Positions 26,501 to 41,000 of a stretch of DNA of 64,000 nucleotides are shown in pieces (positions within the stretch are counted from its first letter, which is position 1; every line of letters starts with the position of its first letter). The notes below the pieces were generated by a model. That model was not told the origin of the DNA and made no database searches. It worked only from the letters and a program-made list of their open reading frames with translations. The translations under genes were made by a program, and so were the position numbers. Source of the DNA: Hoplostethus atlanticus (Eukaryota > Chordata > Actinopteri > Trachichthyiformes > Trachichthyidae); NCBI GenBank assembly GCA_034670405.1, contig JAXDDX010000142.1, forward strand, positions 124,001 through 188,000, written 5' to 3'.

Positions 26501-29231
26501 TCACAAGAAGCCTGTCAGGGATTCAGTTGCCTAACCTTTAAGTGGAAGAAAATTTGTCCCTCCAAAAAAAAAACTTATATATTCCAATTAAGTTTTGTTC
26601 AACAGCTCTAAATGTATGTAAGCACCACTCACATTAACATTCACAATACTCCATATTCTACAGCAGTGGGTCTGAAAACGGGGTCAAGATCTCAAGGGGA
26701 ACAATATGTACAGTATATGAAAGTATATTAAAGTACAGGAAACAGGCAAACATATCAGAAGTCATTATTGGTCGAGACAAGCTCAATGTCTCCTCTAGCT
26801 GCAGAAATTTGGGGGTCATCTTTGATAAAAAGCTGAATTCAGACAAACATGTCACATTAGTTGTGCAAAGCTGTTTTCTACAACTACGGAAAATCTCTAA
26901 GATCAGATCATTTCTTTCAAACAAGAACCTGGAAACAGTTTTTCATGCTTTAATCACATCTCGCCTACTGTAACTGTAACTCATCATTAGCCCAGAATGC
27001 TGCAGCCAGACTCCTGACGAGGAACAAAAAGAGAACATATTACTCCTGTTTTAGATGCCCTTCGCTGGCTTCCTGTTAGGATTCATTTAGAGATTTTACT
27101 AATCACTTTTAAAGAATTGTGTTTTTGAAAGAGATTTAAAAGATGACACCAAGCTGGCTAGCCTCAGGCAGGTCGTTCTAGAGTTTAGGGGCCCTGGTGA
27201 AGAAAGCTTCTTCACCCATAGTCTTTCATTTTGCTTGCGGCGTGACCAGAAATGCCCTGTGTGGGGATCTCAGGCTGCAACTCGGCTCATAAACGGTTAT
27301 TAAAAGATCTGGTGCTCGGCCTGCACGTGCCTTAATCTCGCTTTCACTTGATTTCAACCAAGTAGGGAAACCATTTTTGATTACTTTGACCTTGTGTCTT
27401 CACTGTCCAGCTTTAAAAGAAAAAGTGTATTTAGTATTTTATTATCTATTTTGTTTTAGCTTGGCTGTTTCTTTTTACTCCTGTGAAGCACGTTGTAACT
27501 GTGTTTTGATAAGTGCTATATAAATAGTTATTATCAATCCTAGTCCAAGGACTGATTCAAATAAAAGATTTATTTGAATCACCTCAGGCTAAATATGAAT
27601 GTTAGACATTCTAGACAAGAATGTTAATTGAAATGAAAATGAAATAGAATATGGAAAGAAAAGGTTAAATGTATTACATGTGATGAGAATTAATATGTTA
27701 TATAAATTAATAAGTTGAGAGCCAACTGAACCCAATGTGCAAATGCTATGGCAACAGGTAAATTAAATGTATGAAACAAAAATGACCTTCAGTAATTTTT
27801 AATAGGTAGAGGAAGTGCTTTGATGTCCAAGAGTAATGACACCTTTCTTCATTCTAGCAAAGCCGTTAACATGCAGAGATAATTAGACTGATCACAGCTC
27901 TGATTTAATGCAATCCCACAATCATTCTGCTTTCATGCAAAGAAATGTTTTTAAAAAGTCAAATATTTTCCCCCGTTTATATGTTAACTTGCTTGCATGA
28001 GTTCATATTTTGAAAAGGTGAAACTGTTTGACTTTTGCCTGCAATGGTTTTCCTTTGGGTTGATGCCCGGGCCCAGCACTGAGCTATTGTGTCCAAAACT
28101 TTCATTGGTTAGCGAAAGTCCCCGTCCAAAACTGTGTTGTGTGGCAACAACATCAACACTGATTCTAAGAGATAGGCGTAGAAGTGGGCAGTTTTTGAGG
28201 GAAGAGGGGCTTAGTACAGAAGCCCTGAGAGGCAAGAGAAAAAAAATCTGTTTTGGGGGATCCAAATCTGTTATCCCAAGTACTGTCTAATTTTGTTTCT
28301 CTCAGGTGCAAGAATCCAGTTCTACCAATGTTCTACCAATTTTCTTCTGTTTTTATCTCAGCATATTGACTATTGACTTGAGCAAGCTAGCCAGCTATTA
28401 CAAATATTAATATAGCATATTCTGCTTTAAAGGGTAACAGACAGCGAATCGCAACATAACTGGTCATGGGCAGAGATTTTACAGTAACAAATGAAATTTA
28501 TCGACATAATGGCCCAGCATTAATCCCACTCCCGACTGTCAAATCTAAATGAAACTTGAGCAAAGCAAAAACAGGGGGGCAAAGCACACTCAAGTTTTTC
28601 TGCTTGCAAGCTGCAATATAGATATAGAGCTGTCACTGCACTTGCTGCAAATACCCGCATGTGTGCGTGGTGGTCACACCCGTGTTTTTGTCATGGAGAG
28701 TTTTTGTCATGGAAATGCCACCATACTAAATCCGGATAGGCTGTATAATTGTAAGACTCCATTGAGGTGTGGGTTTTTTATTCCAGCTGCAGATGGGAGT
28801 GAGCGGCTAGACTGTTGCAAGGCTGCTCCGACAGGCAAAGAACCTAATAAATCTTGCACAAGCATTGATTTCTGTGATCTGTGCCGTAAGTATCTCACAG
28901 ATAACCTATTTGTCACCTCACATATAATTTCCTCCTATAGGTTGAGATCACTGGCAAAAGGCATAGACTTGGCATCGGATACACTGTAGATGTGTTGCTG
29001 CAGTCAAGTGTTCAATGTAATTTTAATTTCTACGGGCAGTGAGCTATTGATCAAAACAGTATATTCAACAAAATATCTTTCCCCTTGGCAGATTTCCTGG
29101 TTTCCACTTAGGTGTTGACTATCAAAGTAACCTCCCATTAAAGAGTGAGTCAGTTCATAGTGCAAACAAGGGACATTTATTTAGCTCTCCAGAATTAGTG
29201 TCCTCTTTCTCTTGTGATAGTATTCATGGTC

Positions 29232-29263
<32 letters not shown>

Positions 29264-31921
29264 GGTTGCAGCAGCATAACAGTATCACAAGAATGTACAA
29301 AATACAAAGGCAAGGTACAAAATACAAAAAACAAAGGCCTAAAAACCAACTACTAAAAAACTACGGTACTAGGTGACATAGAACCAGGATGTACAGCGGA
29401 TGGATGGCATGTTCACATATATACAAGCAGGGAAGAGCGAATGAATGGATGGTACATGTACACAGAGTTAAAGAATGGTGATGGGTGAATGAACGTGAAA
29501 GGGAATGAGTGGCTGGAGTGTCTAAAGTGCAGGGCAATGAATAAGTGTGAAAGGAAATGAATAAATGCAGGGCAGTGAATGAATGGGAATGGATAAAGTG
29601 GATAAAGTGCAGGGCAATGGCAATGAATGAATGTGAAAGGGAATGAATAAAGGATGCTAGGTGATAGGAAAGACTTCCTGTAGCGCTCAGATCCACGGAT
29701 GATGCTGTCTCCCAGGTACTGCACACCACACTCTCTCATCTGGACAGCCGGAAGGGGGGCTATGTGAGACTGCTGTTCATTGACTATAGTTCAGCTTTCA
29801 ATACCATAGTCCCCACCAGACTGGCTGGCAAGTTGATGGAGCTGGGACTGAACACCCCCCTGTGTGCCTGGATCCTGGACTTCCTGACCGCCAGGCCCCA
29901 GGTGGTCAGGGTGGGTAGACACACCTCCAACCGCCTCACCCTGAACACAGGATCCCCCCAGGGTTGCGTCCTCAGCCCCCTACTGTACTCCCTGTACACA
30001 CATGACTGTGTGGCCAGGTTCAGCTCCAACTCCATCATCAAGTTTGCGGATGACACAGTGGTGGTGGGCCTGATCTCCGACAACGACGAGAAGGCCTACC
30101 TGGAGGAAGTTGCTGATCTGTCACTCTGGTGCCAGGACAACAGCCTCCTCCTGAATGTCACCAAAACTAAGGAGCTGATTGTGGACTTTAGGAGGACACA
30201 ACAACAGAGGACGTACTCACCACTGGGGATTAATGGGACTACTGTGGAGAGGGTGAGCAGGTATAAATACCTGGGAGTCAACATCACCGAAGATCTCACA
30301 TGGTCCACACACACTGACACTCTGGTGAGAAAGGCGAGGCAGCGCCTTTACCACCTCAGGCAACTGAGGAAATTTAAAGTCTCCCGGAGGATCCTTCAGT
30401 CCTTCTACTCTGGAGCTGTAGAGAGCATCCTGACAGGAAGCATCACTGCCTGGTTTGGCAGCAGCTCCGCTCAGGACAGGAAGGCTCTGCAGAGAGTAGT
30501 GCGTTCGGCTGAGCGCACTATTGGAACTACACTCCCCACCCTGCAGGACTTGTACACCAGGAGGTGCAGAACCAGAGCCTGCAGGATCATGAAGGATCCT
30601 CACCACCCCAACAACGGACTGTTTCAGCTGCTGCGGTCAGGCAAGCGCCTCCGTAGTCACGCTGCCAAAACAGAGAGACTGAGACGGAGTTTCTTTCCTC
30701 AGGCCATCAGGACTGTGAACTCTGACCTCACCAGGGCCCCCACCAAGACACACACACTGCCCCTCTTATGCACACACACACTTAGGTAAAGACTACACAT
30801 AATTTATAATTTATATTATATTATACATACAATTTTCCCTTTTTTACTATATTTTTTTATAAAGTGCTCTTATTGTAAATATTGTGTTTTTTTTTTTTTT
30901 TATATAGAGCTCTTAAAAACTGTGACATTGTAAATATTGTGTTAGTTTATTGTAAATAGTGTGAACCTGTTATTTTGCACATTTCTGCTGAGCATTGCCA
31001 CTTTGCATTTCACTACACACCTCGTGTGTGTATGTGACAATTAAACTTCTTGAATCTTGAATCTTGAATCTCTGTCGCACCGTGGTTTGATCAGTAAACC
31101 ATGACTTTATGAAATGAACAGATAACTTACAAATTCAAGAACGCATGAAGACACAGGAGAAGCAGTGTGACTGTTGTGATGGTGGATACTGGTGGGCAAC
31201 CAAACACTCTTCACTGAGCACCTGTGGCTGATCGCCTTGATTAGTGGCTAGATTGGTATGAATGGTGGAGAATTAGTTAGATGCCATTAACCAGGGAGAA
31301 TTCGCAACACAACCTGAGACAAATCCTGGTGACAGACAAACTGAATACTATTCAAATAGGCTTAAAATTATAATAAGATTTGACCAATTTTACCCTACTG
31401 ATGCATACAGTTTGATCAAGGGAGATACATGTGAATGTGTAGAGTAGGGAGGATGTTGAGAGGAGGAGATGTCTTATATCAACTGTGTTGCGAATCACCA
31501 GGGCTAACAGCCTCCAGAAGATTCAGCTAAATCTAAGAATCAGGTTGGACTGTCAGTCCAGCCTAAGAGCTATTTGGGATATACAGCACTGTGCAAAAGT
31601 CTACTGTGCAAAAGGTACAAAAATTCTGCTTTCAAAAATAATGAAATGAGAAGTTTTTAAATATCAAAAAGATTGCTATAAAGAGCAGTAACGTAAAACA
31701 ATAATGCACAAAACTAAAAAATAAACATCTAGGACCAAATTTATATGAATAAAAATGTAGGGTGCCTAAAACTTTTGCACAGTACTGTACTAAATCATTG
31801 ACCTGGCCATTGTGAGACTGTTGGCAGATGAAAGATGATCGTTTGTGGGTACAGGGGCCTCCACGGAAGATATAGTGGCAAGAGTGAGTGGATGTGGAAG
31901 TAGGACAGGCTGGAGCGGGCA

Positions 31922-31980
<59 letters not shown>

Positions 31981-32030
31981 TCAGCACTGCACACATACAT
32001 GCATGAAGTAGGACAGGCTGGAGCGGGCAA

Positions 32031-32076
<46 letters not shown>

Positions 32077-35000
32077 TCAGCACTGCACACATACATGCAT
32101 GAATGTGCTCAACCAATAGTTATTTTTAATTTGTGCAAACCAAGTGAGTGTCTCCCTCCTGGGTCCCATCAGTGCTAATACAAATCTCAGCTCAGAAAAC
32201 ACAACTATGACCTGGATCGCTAATCAAAACACCCAAATGGATCGTACTCATCCTAAGAGACCAGAGGGGACGGCATCAGAATCTGAGATTTCCCTCAATC
32301 TCAATGTTAATTTATCGCTGTGTGCCTTGCAGTTTTCTCTCGATTATGAGAGAATGCAGTGGCTGGAGGGTGAACACTGACATCTTATTATTGAGCAAAA
32401 GCAAGGGATGAAACAGTTATTTAGTGCCTGAGGCTGAGAGGAACACAACAAAGAAGGATGTTGCAGCAGCCCCCCAGCCGCTGTTACTAGAAGTCATCAC
32501 AAAGCCAGAGGGAATTTCTGTGCTGAGAGCAAGCAACAGTATAGTACACATCTTTGGTGTGTCCAATTATATAAGATAATATTATCTGTGTTAGGTGAGT
32601 CTTAATTACCAGTGAGACCATTCCCTAAGTGAGAAACAAACATGCTTGTTGCTAACTTGGCTGGTCATGGTACAACCAGCAATTAGTCACAGATCTCTAA
32701 TTCCACAGCAGGGGGTGAGATTTAATTGGCTGTCACTCAGCATTAATCAGACAGTGACTAGTGCATGGTGGATTACGGGGCCCACTTTTCCTTGTATTTA
32801 CCACGATCTGTTCACAAAATGTGTAAATGGGAGTCCAGTCACAGGGGACAGTAAACACTTAGATGTCATCGATCAAAACCTGTCAAATTCAAGAGGAACA
32901 GACCTTGAGATTAGCCATATTTGTATAAATTTTCAGTTTTGCCTGCAGTGTAATTAAGTAAATAAGAAATAATTCCGGCCAAGCCAGTGATGCATGTGGC
33001 ATACCAATGGGTTTGAAAATGAGGATTAAGAAAGTAATGGCAACCTCTCTCTTCTTCTGGGCTGCCACATCCCACTAGCCCCTCCACTCTGCTTCCTAGG
33101 AGACATAACCAACATCAACCTAAACAACACATCCAGTAGAATACTCTCCATAGCCCTAACCATCGCCAAGAAAAATATCCTCATGAACTGGAAGTCAAGG
33201 AACACAATCAATATTACACTTTGAAAAAATCTACTAATCGAATACATATCAATGGAAAAATGATCTGCCTCCATCAAAAACCAAACCGTTGATTTTGACA
33301 TAATCTGGAATCCATTCATCAATACTCTGATTTTCTAATTACCACACTGATTTCACTCATCACCTGTTCACCACCCACAATAAACATGCATACTGTCATT
33401 CACACACACATATCTGCCATTACTCTTACACTGTGATCTCTCCAAATTTTTAATCTGACATACACTTGCACATACACAAGCATCACACACACACCCAACA
33501 AACATACACACATTCAGACCCCCACCCCACGTTCCCTCTAATCTATCCCTCTCTAACCCTTTTTTCCTCTCTTTTCTTTCTCTTCTCACTCTCTTTCCCT
33601 CTATTATTATTATAATGTGTACTTATTATTTACTTAAATATTTTCTTCATTTCTAATCAAATATATGGTTATTATTATTACTGTCATTATGGTTATTATC
33701 AATAATATTGTTGTTATTATTGTTATTGTCATTATTATTATTACTATTATTGTTACTGTTATTAATGTTGTTGTTAAATAAAGCAAAAAAAAAGAAAAGT
33801 AAGAAAAAAGAAAGTAATGGCTCAGCTCCTCTGTCTGTTGAAGCATTTTGTTGAATGCTAATAATAAACAAGATAGCCAATGGTGGACCATACAGGCAGA
33901 GGACTGTGAGTGTGGCCTGTGACCCCTAGCAGAATGCTGAGCTAATCTACAAAGACTGTGAACTTTGTTTCTAATACAATGCATTATTGGTGTCTCTCTC
34001 ACTGGAGGTGTCATATTTGACTGTAAGGTGTAAATGGGGAAAAAACACAACGAACCCTTTCACTTTAACTTCTCAAAAGAGGAGCGTCTGGTTGGTAAAA
34101 AAATCACGTCACCACAACCTCAGCCTTACTAGCTCGGCTGGGATCAGAAGAAAAACCCATCATCCCTCTACCAATACCTGCTTGTAAGAAATGTCACATT
34201 GTCTGCCAGGCTATCTTCCCAATGCTCCTTTAGGAGAGCAAATCCTTCAGGAGAGCAAATCGAAAGTGAGAAACAAAGTAACATGTTACTTTCCTCTGGG
34301 ATTCAAGAGTTGATACCCTGCGTTTCAGGCATGGCAGCACTTTGGTGTTTACTTGCAGGAATAAAGCCTAAATACTATTGAACAGAATACGATTGTGGCT
34401 ACTAAATAAATAATAATAGCAATTACAAATGCATAAAGCACAATGCCAGAATGCTTGGTGGAAATTCATTCTGGCCTAAGAGAAACAGGTTCATGAATGA
34501 ACTTTACTTGTCACATACATGCAGTGATTATATATCACCCCACACACATTTTGGGGGCAAAGCGCAGCCATTGAACAGCGCACCTGGAGCAGTTCTTGGG
34601 GTTAAGTGCCTTGCTCAGGGGCACTTCGGCAGTGTTGTGGGCACCGTAGATGTGACACCAGTCATTTTTCCAGCTCACAGCTGGAATACACCTTCCTGGT
34701 GGTGCCAGGGATCGAACCAACGACCGTCCGGTGATGGGTCAGCCTCACTAACCGCTAGGCCAGACCGCTTCTCCTTCATCCGTTTCATTTTGTTGTTGGT
34801 GGCAACCCTGCCATGCTAATCATCAGAAACAAAGAGACAAGCTGTCCCATGATATCACCCCCCCCCCCCCCCCGACAGTAAAACAACTACTTCATTAATC
34901 AAGTAATTAAACACAGATATGAGGTTAAATTAAATCCTTCCAGACAGAAAGAGAGCATAAGATAATGACAATGACACAAAGACAACTGAGAATCATTACA

Positions 35001-38000
35001 AACTTGTGGAATGGCTTAAGACTAGTTGGGGAGTTCAAAAATACAATTAATATTTATCAATCTTCCATGTGCATATATGTAATTGGTACTCGGGACCAAA
35101 CCATTTGCCACTGATGTCCATGTACCAGTCACAAATATCTGTAAGCATGTCTGTTCAGTAGGAAACTTAGTCTACTATCACTAACAACAAATAGATGAAG
35201 AACAAACTCTCCAACCATGGTGGTGCAGTAATGAACTGCAGTATATTTACTTCCATACTGACATTACTTACATGCACACATTTAACTAAGGCAATTTATA
35301 ATTGAATTATTCACTAAAAATGGAAATCATTACTTTTCCATGTTCTTAATGTAATGGGATGTCTGAAAAGCAAGGATATATTGTGAAACGAGTGTAGGTA
35401 TATACTTTTGGCCCTTCTCTCAGACACAACAGGTAAATATCAACCAAACCCATTTAATACACCACATTACCGTGATGGCTAACAACAGCCACACTCATTT
35501 CAAATGAATTGCACTTGAGGGACCCTCGGTGAGTTGACACCCCATCGATTTTTGCCCCTTAACACTCCCCAAACCACTGAAGCCGAAGTCGGCTGTGATA
35601 GAGAGGGTTTGATAGGGAAGATAGAGTATGGATAAGGGCCCAATAAGGCAGCTGATAGTCGCCTTACTGGTGCAAGCTGCTTTGAGGCATGCTGATGAGG
35701 TCAGTGTCTAGGGGGAGTTCAGTGAGAGACTGGCTAAAAGCTTGTTCTTGCTGTAAAGCAGGCATAAACATGTTCCCCTGCTGGGAGAAAGTCAGTGGCC
35801 GAGCATGAAGGTAAGAATGATTATCATTTGTCAAAGCTTATCGCCATTTCGCACCCCACACCAACTGACATCATAGATCGGCTCCCATTAACACAAACCT
35901 GAACAGACAGAAAAACCTGTTTGAATCTCACAACCAAAGGCCAGCAAACAGATTGGAGCCATTGCCAACAAATATATCACATGTATATTGTATATGGTTT
36001 AGAAGCACTTGTCAAATGACAGCGAAACAGGCTGGCGTGAAGGGCACCAAAGGGGCGATGTGAATACACAGACATTGGCTATGTATTAACATATACAACT
36101 CCATATGATATTTATGAAGGTGGTCTGGAGGTTGGAATGATGGATGGGATGAGCCAATCCTTATAAATTAAAAATGAGTATCTGCTTCACCAGGTGCTTG
36201 GCGACTACGCCTACATATAAATGTCACTGCAGAGTGGCAATGGAATAAAATGTTCACTCAACTTGGTCAAATCCTCTGAAAATAACACCAAGGACCAGGG
36301 AATTTGAACAATATTGATTTCTGCCTTCATTGCTTGAAAATACACATTGATTCAGGGAGGGGTGAATATGAGTCTGAAGAAATCTGACTTTATAATAAAT
36401 CAAGGGTCAGATATCAAAGGTTGCATATTGACAAGCTGGCTTAAAAGGTGACAGTCGTTTTGAATTCAAAACAAGAAAACATGGTGTAGAAATGCAATGT
36501 GCTCTTTTTGCTTCCCCTGCAAAGAAGATTTGTACTGCTAGTTTACCTGTGCTTCATCTTGGATTTAAAAGGAGATGCTCACAGAGAGCCCATTCATTAA
36601 TCAATACCGGTTTGATTATGGTCTCATACAGACAAGTCTATACACAAGTCTATACCAGAAAAGTAACACTGTAAAAGTAATAAAAGAAGATAAGATAAGA
36701 AAACGATTAATGATTGCCAAATCCATCAATTAAACCCTTTTCATTAACTGACCTAATGAACTCCAATAACAAATCGCATGGCGCATCCAAGTCTTGCTTC
36801 TGTTCTCATTCACTTAGCAGCGAAGACAGTCAAGGACAGATCAGAGCAGAAAAAGACAGGAAATTGAAATTGAGGAAGCATAGCAGCGTTACTCTGCCAA
36901 AGCATTCCAGAGCTCGCAGCAATCCAGATACTTTACTTTCCTTAAATCATCAGTCATTAGCTTGTGTGTAATGACAGGTGATGAATAGCTTGCAAACAGT
37001 TCCTTGTGGACATACAGAAGACGGCACTATTGACTTGCATGTTACGTGTTGTGTGTTTGTGTTTGAGTTAAATGTTGTCAGTTATGACTACACCAAGCTG
37101 GCTCCCTCAGCAACAACCTCTACCTCCCACACAGAAATGTCCTTTCACCAGAAAACGTTTTCTCTTGCAGCATATGGATTAGGAACAGATCCATTTGGCC
37201 TAACCACGTTACAATAGCAACAGGGATACAAGGCTGCATTCAGGTCATGAGTCACATCATTAGCGCTGGATTAAAGTCTTCACACTTTCTGAACATACAC
37301 AATTGGCATAAGAAGGGCCAGGGATTGCATGCCATGAATTTGGAAAAGCAATTTAGAGGCAGTTGTTAACTTTTCAACACAGAGCCAACGTGAGCAATGA
37401 GCTAAAGAGCAATACAATGTGCCAGGAGAAGGGTGCTTTTATATCGTTGGCTTGCTGTCCACATTACGAAACTGAATTTGACTTGCAAAGCATCTGTGCC
37501 GAGGGGCTAATGTCTGTTTTCAGCTCTAATAGATAAACGGTGAAAAATTTGGCACATGAATAATCATGGGTATAGTTGGGATTATGATTCTCTGGTGTGA
37601 AAGCGTCACAGCAGTAGGCCTAGTCAACAAGGCTGAACCGCTGTACACTGGAGTTTCAGGGGAGAAGAACGGAAAGTGGATAACCTTTCCTCTAGGGTAA
37701 ACGAGACGTGACTGAGAAGTTGATGTCTGATTGAAATGGGACAGATAAAACCAATCAAATACTATGTAGGGTGAAAGCGTGAGTTTATTACTGAAGTGGG
37801 AATGGATGGGGTGGGCTGAGGAGGACATGGTGCTAATGGGAACATCTCTGCCTGCCCTGGTTTTTCCATTACGATGGGAGAAACAGACTACATAGCATGC
37901 ACCATGATGCACTGAGCCATAGAGCTCTCCAATCTTTGAACTACTTCCCTTGACACCAGTTGGCCGTGTAGTATTCTCTTTAAATTCAATGTGTAGTGTT

Positions 38001-41000
38001 GAGTGAAAGAAATGGCCAACAGCACTGACCTGGCCCAGTAGCTCGGGCAGCCCCAGCACTTGTCCAGTGAACACTCCCAAGCAGATCAGTATGGCGTTAA
38101 ATTGGCCAATGGAACCTCTTATATGTCTCGGGGAAATTTCTCCCAGATACATGGGGAGGGCACTGAGAGCTATACCTATAAAAAAAATATAGAAATAAAA
38201 ATGATTACGTCATTGATGTATCAAGTGATACATTCTATCTGCAAATCTTGCTGTGTAAAAGACAGGGTGAACACTCTGCATGTTTGATATGATGCATAGC
38301 TGGCTCAGAAATCCCAACACTGATCAGCTGATGAGCATATAACCAGTCTGAAATACTGCAGTATTTCCACTATGTATAGGCGATTCAACCCTGACACACA
38401 TGCCTTTCAAGAGCTATTGGTCAGCAGTGAGCATTTAAGGCCACATGAATGTTTATCCTCTTATCAGACATTTGCTTCCTTCCCTTATCTAATGTGCCAA
38501 ATCCAGAACAAAAGAAAGCGACACTGACCTCTCATGAAGTAATTTACTGTTAGGACTGTGAAGATTGATTTGTCCTCAAATAGTCCCTTGAAAGGTTGCT
38601 CTCAATTCTACTTATCTAATCATTATAATGGTAAAAAGCACTGGAGAGCACTAAAGTACTAAAGTGAACTGTAAAAGTGGTGATTTTACATGCTCAGCGA
38701 TTGGCACTGATTCAATCAAAGTCATGTACGTCTCCTAGAGACTATTTTTAGCAGAGCAGGATAATAGGCAGATTCCTCCAACCTAGTAAAAGTAGCACTT
38801 ACCGGAGTCCACCCCCATGATGAGACGGCCTATGATGAGCATCTCAAAAGATCCTGCCTTCTCCCCCAGGGTCAGCAGCAGAGCAGCGATTATTGCAAAG
38901 CTGTTATTCAGCAGTAAGGTGCCCTTTCTACAGCCAAAAAAGGACAGAGACAGTTGGGGAAAAAGCAAGAAGTGAAGTGGAGAATGTCAACAGTAGCCAC
39001 AGGTGGAAATGTTCCTGCTCAGAGCCTTCAATAGGACTGTAACAGCTTTTGCCATCAGGGGTGGCACTACGTGGTTTGGGCATTACAGTGGCAGGAATGA
39101 TTGATGATATTTTATCCAGTGTGGTGAGCCAACAATATATTAAAAGAAAATTCCAACCTCAGATCCTCTTAAACTGTTAGATCTCATCAATCAATGTTCA
39201 GTGCATTCCGGGAGTTGTACCCACTTTCCCCTCCACCTGCCATGTTTACTTCTACTTTAGTTAGATTTCTCAGAATGACTTTCAACAACCGCCAGAGAAG
39301 TATTCCATTTAGCTGTGGGTTGTATGTGGCCAGAGTAAAATTAGCTTGATGTTGGATATCGTATCTGCTGTGAATATTCATTTTTCCACCTTCAATAACT
39401 TGTAAAGCACAAGTAAAAGCAGATTAATTCATATATTTGTGATTAGTGGAAGAGGAAGAAAAAATTACAACCACTTCATTCAGTGTTTGAGAAAATATCT
39501 TATGTGCAGCCTGTTTGTTGAACTGTGTTGTGGCTGCATTGCATTATGGTCTATTGAGGCTACTGTCGATGGATAAATTGATATCTCTTCCTCTTCTTTG
39601 ATGGATTTCTCCCTGTATGATTGTTGAACATTGGTGCAAAATGGTGAGTCTAAAGAAGTCCTTGTTCTTTGATTCTGAGGGACTGACACCAAAACATGTT
39701 TACTGTTGATGTTTTAGTTAGTTTAAAATTGTCTCCTATCAAACTCAATTGTAGTTACACTGGAAATATCTTGACATGATGTCACATTGTCTACATTTGG
39801 GCAGTTATCCACTGGAATATGAAAAATAACAAAATGGACCCAGGAATGCAAAATACATCGCCAATAACTTTTTGCAACGGTGTTGAAGTGTGTTAGGGTG
39901 GATTTCTTAATTTTCAATGAGAATTTCAGAAATTGCAATGTATCCATCTTTATTGGAGGGAGGAAATCAGACTGGTAGGCTGGTTCTCCTGGCACCCGAC
40001 ACCAGCTGCAGCCAATTAAGGCTAATTGGACAACTGCAGCCTGGAATTGATTTGACCATGTGTTTCCAGTGAGTGGGGCAGTAGGCACGCAAACCTGAAA
40101 GATTGAGGTGAAAAGCTGACCTGAGAGAGAGTGATTTTCAATGGTGGTCCGTTCTGTGATGCGTGGCCTGAAAATAAAACTGTGCACCTGCCAATAAACT
40201 CACCCTCTCTCTCTCCTGTTGCCAGTCTCTGTCCGTGACGACCCCAGGGTGGCAAAGCTTGTGCTACAATAATCTATTCTTTTCCAATTGAATCTCTCCC
40301 ATGCACTGTTCACATACTGTATCTTAATGCAGTGGTAAAAAGAATCAATACCTATTTTCATCCTACAGTCGAGAGAGAAACATTAAGTCAGGCCCACTGG
40401 ATGCTTTAAGATTCATTTAAATCATTGTGCTATCTTGATGTCAGTGTATTCATCTAACTTATAATTTATTCCTGAGTGAATGAATTGTTTCATCTCCACA
40501 GTATGTACATCAAAACATCAATGTGTCAAGATAGGCAGAATGATTTATTTAAACATTATATTCGAGAGGCAAACGTAGCAGACTAGACATGTTTGACATT
40601 ATTTATTTGTGCACGTGTCTGATGAGCAGGAAGCTTTTTGCATGAAATTCCTATTGTGTCACACTGTTACGTTTCCAGGTCAGAGCCGAATGACATGACA
40701 ATTCCCTCTGTGTAGGGAATGGACCACAACTCATTACTTTGGTTATTGGGTTGTTAGCCTGACTGGTTTTAATATCACCAGCCTTGTAGTGGTGATATTT
40801 GTTCAGACTATAAAGTGCTTGTTTTGTTTTGCTGTTCTTTTTCAAGCTGAATGACCTAGTTTTTGTGAATGGTCCTAAGTGCTGATTTTCTCTCTTCTTT
40901 TTAAGATGCTCCCAAGGCCAACAGTAAGTAGGAAGCCATTTCTCTAATGCCCTTCAAATGAGAATCCTCACCGAATACACAAGTATTTCAGAGGAAGCAA

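Larger units (their letters stand above)
24597..38029. other. largest slc2a9 intron, about 13.4 kb
   Basis: It contains two L2-like LINE pieces, a Tc1 MITE, an L1-like insertion, a tandem duplication and a dispersed repeat. I see no supported feature in 24600-26690, 27540-29230, 32105-33027 and 34880-38029. The latter includes several short open frames without similarity. Confidence 0.7.

Noticed and set aside
28549-28989. 146-codon plus-strand open frame
   Set aside because: No family resemblance, no splice or start evidence, and it lies inside a large slc2a9 intron. A chance frame cannot be excluded, so it is not called a gene.
30217-30606. 129-codon minus-strand open frame
   Set aside because: It is the antisense shadow of the LINE reverse transcriptase frame.
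31897-32104. CRISPR-like array
   Set aside because: There are only two units, each containing a microsatellite, in a vertebrate intron. It is a tandem duplication.
33634-34050. 138-codon minus-strand frame rich in Ile/Thr and its poly-Asn neighbour
   Set aside because: They are translations of the ATT/GTT low-complexity 3' UTR of the L1-like insertion.
37526-38152. 208-codon minus-strand open frame
   Set aside because: Only its first part (38030-38152) is a real slc2a9 exon. The rest is read-through into the intron beyond the GT donor.
39723-40187. 154-codon minus-strand open frame
   Set aside because: It begins upstream of and reads into the right end of the MITE-like repeat copy; it shows no protein similarity I recognise.
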